From contig JAULSU010000002.1 of assembly GCA_030512335.1 (NCBI GenBank), positions 186,001 to 250,000 on the forward strand: 64,000 nt of DNA, read 5' to 3'. Of the stretch, positions 58,005-64,000 are shown piece by piece (the stretch's first letter is position 1; every line of letters begins with the position of its first letter). A program made the position numbers and the translations under genes. The stretch comes from Immersiella caudata (lineage: Eukaryota > Ascomycota > Sordariomycetes > Sordariales > Lasiosphaeriaceae). A model generated the notes under the pieces. The model made no database searches. It was given only the letters and a program-made list of their open reading frames with translations, and was not told the DNA's origin.

Positions 58005-58812
58005 TCACACCAAAAACACACCAGCACTCAAAAATACACCATCCAAAATCACACCACGCCTCAAAGACAACCCCTCCTGCACAACCTCAACCCTCACCCC
58101 CCTGCTTCGCCCGAATCTCCTGCTCTCCACCTCCCTGCACTTCTCCCTCAATTCGAGCCGTTTCATTTCCTCTCCAACCTTTTCAACCGGTACAGCCGCT
58201 TCATCTTTCTCCTTGATAACCCCGCTAAACTCCCAAAGCCATCTCCATCCCGAGGCGCGAGACTTCTTCCCTCTGATTAGCTCCCTGTTCTGCGCTCGCA
58301 GCGTCGCCAATTTGTGTCTAGACTTTTCCCGCTCGTAGACGGACATGGTGTAACGGGAGGGGCGTGTTGGGTTCGGAGGGTTGTGAGTTGGTTTTTGAGT
58401 TCGAGTTCGAGGTCGGTGATCGTGGGTAGGCGGGGACAGGCGTGGGGAAGACGAGGGTTTTTGTTTTTGTTTTTGTTTTAAATTTGCTTCGCGTTGCTGT
58501 TGTTGGGGGGTTAGACGGTTTCTTCGACTTGGCGGATGATGAAGAAGGTGATTTAGCGGAGCTTACGGGAGTGTTGCGGGTGCTAGTGTTGTTTTTTGTT
58601 GGAAGGTTTGGTGTTGGTGTTTTTGGTGTTTGGCTGGGAGGACGGCGTGGTCCTCGCACTCCCTTTGCCTTTAGAGCGAGGCATGGACTTGGGCATGTTT
58701 TCGTTGATACGCTTCGTGGTATGGGATGTAGCTCAATCCGGACGGGAAGAAAAAGGAGGGACAGATGTCGAAGGTTGGAAGGCAGTCTGTGGGTAATATT
58801 TGAACCCGCCAT
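58005..58812 (-). CDS. Basic, low-complexity protein of unknown function
   Basis: Two-exon model: 58812-58567 and 58496-58005, 245 residues. The intron (58497-58566) opens GTAAGC, has a TCTAACC branch and ends AACAACAG. It joins two frames in phase 0 that otherwise look unrelated. The product has a serine/proline/lysine-rich first half and a helical second half beginning MSVYEREKSRHKLATLRAQN, with WRWLWEF and a glutamate-rich helix. It stops 5 nt from the stop codon of the NLR gene, so the two genes converge almost without a spacer. No family recognised. An alternative ATG in another frame (MPKSMPRSK) hits a stop before the donor. Confidence 0.42.
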
Positions 58813-59311
58813 CTCGGCAATGTCGCGTCCAGGATGGTGTTGTTAGGGGTCATCTTGTGGGCGTACCGCTTCTGGCGCCTCTTTCTTTTCTGAATGATTG
58901 AGACATCAAACGTTATTTTACAGTTACGAAACTTCTGCCTCGCCCAGTTTGTAGCAGGACGAAGCAGTTGCTGGCTGGGCTGTCTTGGTATCTGGACGGG
59001 GCGAGGGCTGAGGGGCAGTGGCCCACAAGATACCTCGTGCTCGAAGTACTCGTGCTCAAGTTGAAGCGTGAAGTTATAGAATGGCATTAGGTACTAGTAA
59101 CTTAAAAGTAACCTGGATACCTGCAGCCACTGGTAGATGTTTGGACCTTCCCGTGACCCCTCGCATGTGTACAATCCATCCGCATTCCGTTCCCCTACAA
59201 GACCAGACATTGATATTTTCTAGACCAAGCTGATTAGCAGAGTCCCTACGATGCCAGTCTGATCGGGTGGTGCTCACAGTTTGAAGAGTGGAACTCGTTG
59301 GTACGAGCTAC
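58813..59311. other. Intergenic
   Basis: 500 nt between two minus-strand genes; no supported gene. Confidence 0.5.
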
Positions 59312-59670
59312 CTAGCAGACGGCAGCGCCCTGGTTGGTGCCGTGGCAGGTCGCCCTGCGGCAGTCCCGGATCTCGGTCCACTTGCCGCGGCGGCATTCGA
59401 CCTGTTTGAGAGAGCTCGAGTCAGATTCCCAGCCTCCCTGGGTCATCCTCACTTCGGTTAAGTCAGGGGGAACTGTGAACATACCACGCCAGTCCTGTCA
59501 CATCCGCAAAAGTGGCGATCTCCGTTGGAGGCGTTGCAAGGGCTGTTGGTGCGGCGCTGGTCGCCACCGTAGCCGGCACCGCAGACGTCACGGGCCTCGA
59601 GCTCGGGGATGGCCGATGCGTGGACGGTGATGGCAGCGGCCAGAGTGAAGAGGATAGCGGTGAACTTCAT
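59312..59670 (-). CDS. Secreted eight-cysteine peptide
   Basis: Two exons, 59670-59485 and 59401-59312, 91 residues. The intron (59402-59484, GTATGT to AACAG) joins phase 0 and gives TGVVECRRGKW. Signal peptide MKFTAILFTLAAAITVHASA is followed by a short acidic propeptide with a possible Kex2-like site (ELEAR). The mature part of about 64 residues has eight cysteines (DVC, SPC, HFC, GC, VEC, RDC, ATC, AVC). Size, cysteine content and net positive charge fit a secreted antimicrobial or effector-type peptide. I recognise no named family. A TATA-like element lies about 120 nt upstream. Confidence 0.8.
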
Positions 59671-61267
59671 GTTGAAGATTTGGTGGTTGTTCTTGGTGAG
59701 TTAAGAAGGTGATGTGATGGTTGAATGGGACTGGAGAGTGTGATGAGGAGTAAGAGCAGTCAATTTGAGAAGGGCATATCATGGCCTATTTATCTTCCTG
59801 GTAAGATGCGAAGGAGACTCAGCTTCTCTGTTGTCATTGGATCGCCTTGAAAGTCCGAGCTATAATGGGGCAGTGAGACTTGGACAAACAACCGTGACAT
59901 TAGAATTTGTTTTCCTAGGCCAGACACTGTCGATCAATTACAGACAGGCAGACATAAAATCCTTCTCGAACGGCATCCAACGCCGAGGATAAACTGAACC
60001 GAGATCCTTCAAAGGCCATGTTAGATCCTGTGCAATTTTCAGCAACATTACCAAGCCCGTCGCTATCTGGTCGGTAGGTGCCAGAAAGGATAGATCAGGA
60101 CGGCATGCACTGCGGCTTTCGGTATCTGCGGTTCACAACGTTGTTGAAATCACCTCAAAGTATACTGCGCCGCAAACAGCGCCAGAACGCGCTAGGAGTA
60201 AATTATTTGTCAAAACTGGTACCTGGGGGGCTGTAGTCCTTCGCCCTCGGCAAGCTATTCTGGAATCTAATTGCCCGGAAGGCGGCATCTACCCACATGG
60301 CTGAGGCTGAATCTGCCTTGCCCCTACTATCGCCGTCCGCAGCGATCTTCGGACATGACAACACGAAATACTAATATGACAACAAATTTGAACAATCTGT
60401 ATGGCGCGCAAATTTATTTAGCCCCCACTTGCCATCATCACCACAGCCGTCACGCTAGCCGACTTACCCGGTTGCAAAAGGCCCCTCCCGCCCTCGGACT
60501 TTTGGTCTCGCATTCGAACTTTGCTGAAGTGGGGATTTTATATTATCCTAATTTGGTTTGTGGGTCTTAGAGCATATACGCGCACTTCGTACGCAAGGGT
60601 TGTTTTTCGGTAGAGCTGTATATGGATTTGGTCGAGAACATCGGCTCAGGGGCTTGGAGGAATTCAGGGGTACCCTGGCATCATCAAAATAGTCAGCCTC
60701 AGGCATACAGGCTGCCCTTCCCATAGGCGATTTACATATGTTCCTCGAATCGTTGGGCTCAAGCTCGTCAGGAGTTCAGTTCTTTCGTTAGTGGAGAGTC
60801 GACCCCTGTCGGCAGGCCTGCTGGTGTCCGTATCTCCCCCCTTTGTCACTATTCTAGAAGATGCTCTTCCAAGTTTTGCTCCGCATGGAATCCCCTTCAG
60901 TTGAACAATTATAAGGAACAATGGCCACGAAATGCCAATCGCGAATGCTTTACGCAATAGTTCTAATGTCTTGTGACTCGTGGCTCGCGGCTCGCGGCAG
61001 GGACTCCAGCGAATTCGAAACCGGCCGCCCTCCCCATCATACATGCCTACACTGACCGCATTCGCGCTATTACCAGGCAACTTCAGAAATATCGAGTGAA
61101 AGCTCAACCCAGCGGACGCCACCGATGACACAATCCCGGTATCGGAACGCGGGGTGAGAGATGACCCGACAAACCATCTCTGTATCATCGGTTGGGTGAA
61201 AAATGCCTCAATAGATCTTAGGGAAACACCACCTCTCACGAATCGATGCAAGATAGAATCTCGCCGC
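59671..61267. other. Divergent promoter region
   Basis: About 1.6 kb between the secreted peptide gene and the MFS gene. A 208-codon minus-strand frame (60664-61290) overlaps the MFS start, has no family signature and is left out. Confidence 0.5.
59787..59794 (-). promoter_or_regulatory. TATA-like element of the eight-cysteine peptide gene
   Basis: Reads GATAAATA on the minus strand, about 120 nt upstream of the start codon. Confidence 0.4.
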
Positions 61268-62766
61268 ATGATGAGTTCCATATCCGACATTCGAGCACAG
61301 ATCTGGACACTCGGTAAGTCCCCACCAGCAACTACCTAACCCCCCTTGACTTCCCAACTAACTGACTGGCAACACAGGCCTCCTCCGCGCCACCGAAGCC
61401 TTCGCATGGTCCTCCATCTTCCCCTACGCCTACTCCATGATCCACTCCTTCGACCAAGTCCCCTCCGACTCAATCCCTTTCTACACCGGCCTCCTCATCG
61501 CCGTCGTCACCCTCGGCGAGTTCGTCAGCTCAATCTTCTGGGCGCGCATCAGCGACAGCATTGGAAGGAAACCAACTCTCTTGATAGGAACAGCCTTTGG
61601 CGCAGCTACTGCCTTATTGCTGGGATTTTCTCGGTCTATAGGCGCAGCGGTAGGGGCACGCGCCCTCGGGGGTTTGCTGACGGCGAACGCGGGGATCGTG
61701 CAGACTTGTACCGGGGAGATTGCGAGGAGGGAGCAGCAGGCGAGGGCGTTTTCGTCCGTTACGTTTATTAGGGCGGTGGGAAATCTGATCGGTCCGGTGG
61801 TAGGGGGGGATGTTGGCTGATCCGGTGATGTTGTATCCAGGGGTTTTCACCAGGAGGGATTCGATTTGGGGGGTGTATCCGTATCTTTTGCCGAATGTTG
61901 TGGTGGCGGGGACGCAGATTCTTGCGTTTGGGGTTGCGATGGCGGTGTTGGAGGAGACGAAGCCGGGGTTTAGGGGGAGGTTAAGTGGAAGTGGTGGTGG
62001 TGGTGGTGGTGGTGGGGATGAAACGGCGGCTTTGGTGGATGGGGCGGCGGTAAAGCAGCAAAAACGGCACGTATGGGATGCGCAGGTCACATTGCAGATT
62101 GTTTCCATTTCCCTGCTGGCGTATCACAAGGTCGGATCCGACGCTCTGATCGGGACTTTCCTCGCCCTGCCAACCGCTCAGGGGTTTGGATTCAGCACAC
62201 AGCAGATTGGACTAGTTTTCCTTTCGGAAACTGCCTTTCGCGTCGCCGTGCAGTTCGCCACCGTCTCGGTCGTCATTGACCGTCTCGGCGTGTTGAGGGC
62301 ATACCAGTGGGTGTTGGCGCTCTACCCGCTGGCCTACCTTCTCACCCCTTTTCTGCCCAACCTGCGCTTACCGGGCCCAGTTCGTACAACTGTTTTGCTG
62401 GTGGATCTATGGTCAAAAGTTGCGCTTTCGTCGGTGGGCTACGTGTGTTCGGCTATTCTGTAAGTTTCTGTCCTTCCAGTCTTGAGAAGGCTGAGTTCTT
62501 CACTTACAATGTGAGTTAGAATTACAAACACGACACCTTCGCGAGAAGGCCTCGCTCAAGTGAACGGCGCCGCTGCGTCAGTTGGGTGTCTGGCTCGCTC
62601 CCTTGGCCCGTTGATCAGCGGGAAGCTGCTTGCTATTGGTGTTACGACTCGGCACGTGGAAATCGCATTCTGGGCCCTCAGTGGCGTTGCACTCCTAGGA
62701 CTGGTGGAAGCGCCCTTTTTGAGAGACGATGTGAGGAGTGAGGGTGGAGGTTCTGGCGACGAGTAA
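61268..62766 (+). pseudogene. MFS transporter with single-base frameshift
   Basis: Exons 61268-61313, 61378-62459 and 62520-62766. Introns 61314-61377 (GTAAGT, CCTAAC, ACACAG) and 62460-62519 (GTAAGT to GTTAG) are clear. Within exon 2 a G7 run (61803-61809) puts the two halves out of frame: the first ends GNLIGPVVGG then a stop; the second continues MLADPVMLYPGVF. One fewer G would restore the family's GPVxGGxLADP motif and about 457 residues. The protein has motif A-like WARISDSIGRKP after TM2, about 12 membrane segments and a glycine-rich central loop coded by a GGT repeat. Resembles the ZIFL/tetracycline-resistance-like MFS branch. Either a homopolymer sequencing error or a true pseudogene. 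A 41-nt GT-AG stretch over the site could be spliced but would delete the conserved motif. Confidence 0.8.
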
Positions 62767-63614
62767 AAAGGGCATGGCTCGTACGAGTCGGTAGCCATGA
62801 CGTCGGTGCCCTAGGCATTGTCAAGTTTTCAGAGGTAACAGATTACTCAGGCATAGGCCGATGCCAGTCACGCCTACTGGAACAAACCATGTGGCGGAGC
62901 TTTGGCAGGACGCGTAGTAGCTTTGTCATGACGAACGAGTCCGACGGAAAACATCAGTCTCGGAAGACTTGTACCAAGTTTTGCAACCCATTGGTATCGC
63001 TTTTCAGGGTCGAGCTGACTTTATTGAAGGGGCCCAGGCGGCACAGGTGGCTTAAAAACAAGGCAAGGCGGCACAACAAAAAGCAACTTGGCCCAACCTA
63101 TTTGAGATCGAGTCCTGGTTTGTTGTTCACAACTCCCATCTCATTCTGCGCCCAAGTTGCAATGTATTAACACACTTGGAAAAATAATCGTGCCGGGTGT
63201 CCCGAAGTCAGCGGTTTGCAGAAAGTCTAAGTGCATGTTGAAAATAACCCGGTTACCTGTCCTGACCACACCCCTGAATGCTGCGCCGCTCTCAAACCCA
63301 CCGTCTTTTGCAAGGGCGCGTCAGCTCCCCTAAACAGACATATGACTCGCAAAAGAACGGTCAGACTACAGTTCCTGCGCTGATGCGGCGGCGTCCCGAA
63401 CTTTGGTTTTCATGTCTCCGAAGCTTCGCCGTAAACTTTGGATTGCGATGAAGGCTACCCCTGAAGGGCTGAAAAGGGGCAAACTATCATCCAGGTATAA
63501 AAATGATCCAACACCTCCGGCCATTATCATCATTGCAACTCACTTCCAAGACAGATACCACACTGCTACCTACTCTTCGCAACATCTCCAACTTTCCCAA
63601 CCTTTACAACAACC
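62767..63614. other. Intergenic
   Basis: About 850 nt containing the promoter of the last gene; no other gene supported. Confidence 0.55.
63497..63504 (+). promoter_or_regulatory. TATA box of the terminal secreted-protein gene
   Basis: TATAAAAA located 118 nt upstream of the ATG at 63615. Confidence 0.55.
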
Positions 63615-64000
63615 ATGAAGTTCACCGCCACCCTCCTCGGCCTCGCCGCCCTCCTCACTTCCACCTCCGCCTCCCCCACCGCAATCCAAACCCGCGCCAT
63701 CACCAGCGCCGACTTCTCCAACTTTGCCGTCTCTTGCAACGGAACTACCTGCACCTACTCCACCTCCATCGTCCTCTCCGACAGCACCGCCTTCTCATGC
63801 ACCCACTCCACCACGGGCGCCACCATCCCTACCAACAGCGGGTTCTGGACTTGCACCGCCGAAGCTCTATTTCTTCGGTTTAACAAGCTTCCTAACCCCA
63901 CGGCGGCGTATCGTATTGTCTTGACTGATGCGCGTGTGCCGGGTTCGTCTATGACGGTTTCGTACTTGTCGCCTGTGGCGGAGTGGCCTGGGGATGCGGC
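63615..64000 (+). CDS. Small secreted protein, truncated by window end
   Basis: Open from ATG 63615 to the window edge (128 codons seen, no stop). Signal peptide MKFTATLLGLAALLTSTSAS is followed by a propeptide-like TAIQTR and a beta-rich mature chain. Cysteines lie in VSCNGTTC, AFSC and FWTC. No intron is needed in the visible part. The layout resembles small secreted beta-sandwich proteins of plant-associated fungi, possibly AA1-like, but the missing C-terminus prevents a firm call. Confidence 0.75.
   Translation, partial: MKFTATLLGLAALLTSTSASPTAIQTRAITSADFSNFAVSCNGTTCTYSTSIVLSDSTAFSCTHSTTGATIPTNSGFWTCTAEALFLRFNKLPNPTAAYRIVLTDARVPGSSMTVSYLSPVAEWPGDA

Noticed and set aside
60664..61290. 208-codon minus-strand open frame
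   Set aside because: It covers the promoter and first exon of the MFS gene, has no family signature or signal, and its composition does not suggest coding.
1..64000. CRISPR arrays, intact transposons, viral genes, rRNA genes
   Set aside because: No regularly spaced repeats, transposase or reverse-transcriptase motifs, terminal repeats or rRNA-like sequence were found by reading both strands; degraded copies could be missed.

Overview
The window is nuclear DNA of a filamentous ascomycete (Pezizomycotina, most likely a Sordariomycete). The genes carry short GT-AG introns (about 47-124 nt) with CTAAC-like branch points and C/G-ending codons. The orthologue set (Pin4-type RNA-binding protein, Hal2, Vnx1, Rpt6, Edc4-like protein, rhodanese-PTP, DUF1996 secreted protein) and fungus-specific families (NACHT-ankyrin NLR, HET relics, Clr5 domain, DUF7025-type AAA ATPase) point the same way. 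All gene models were built by eye from reading frames and splice signals; none is confirmed by transcripts.

Region 1 (1-35.5 kb) is mostly conserved housekeeping sequence with long intergenic spacers: a Pin4-like RRM-R3H protein (+), a Hal2-type bisphosphate nucleotidase (-), a secreted DUF1996 protein (-), a Vnx1-type vacuolar cation/H+ exchanger (-) divergent from proteasome ATPase Rpt6 (+), and a rhodanese + protein tyrosine phosphatase (-). A 5 kb gene-poor stretch (23.5-28.5 kb) follows, then a small tail-anchored-looking or polytopic membrane protein (-) divergent from a 1.6k-residue Edc4/Pdc1-like decapping scaffold (+).

Region 2 (35.9-46 kb) is more variable: a degenerate 2OG-Fe(II) dioxygenase (-) divergent from a redox-inactive PDI-like ER protein with two 8-nt microexons (+), an uncharacterised membrane protein (-), a small secreted AA1-like protein (-), an AAA ATPase (+) and a polytopic membrane protein (+). 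A roughly 65-bp duplication links the 3' ends of three of these genes.

Region 3 (46-64 kb) looks like an accessory, immunity or incompatibility-type block: a dynamin-like GTPase with an unusual cysteine-rich insertion (-), a Clr5 + zinc-finger protein (+), two oppositely oriented relics of HET proteins, a complete esterase-NACHT-ankyrin NLR (+), a basic protein of unknown function (-), an eight-cysteine secreted peptide (-), an MFS transporter broken by one extra G (+), and a second small secreted protein truncated by the window end (+). The juxtaposition of HET debris, an NLR and a dynamin-like GTPase is the most interesting context in the window. Joint function is inference only.
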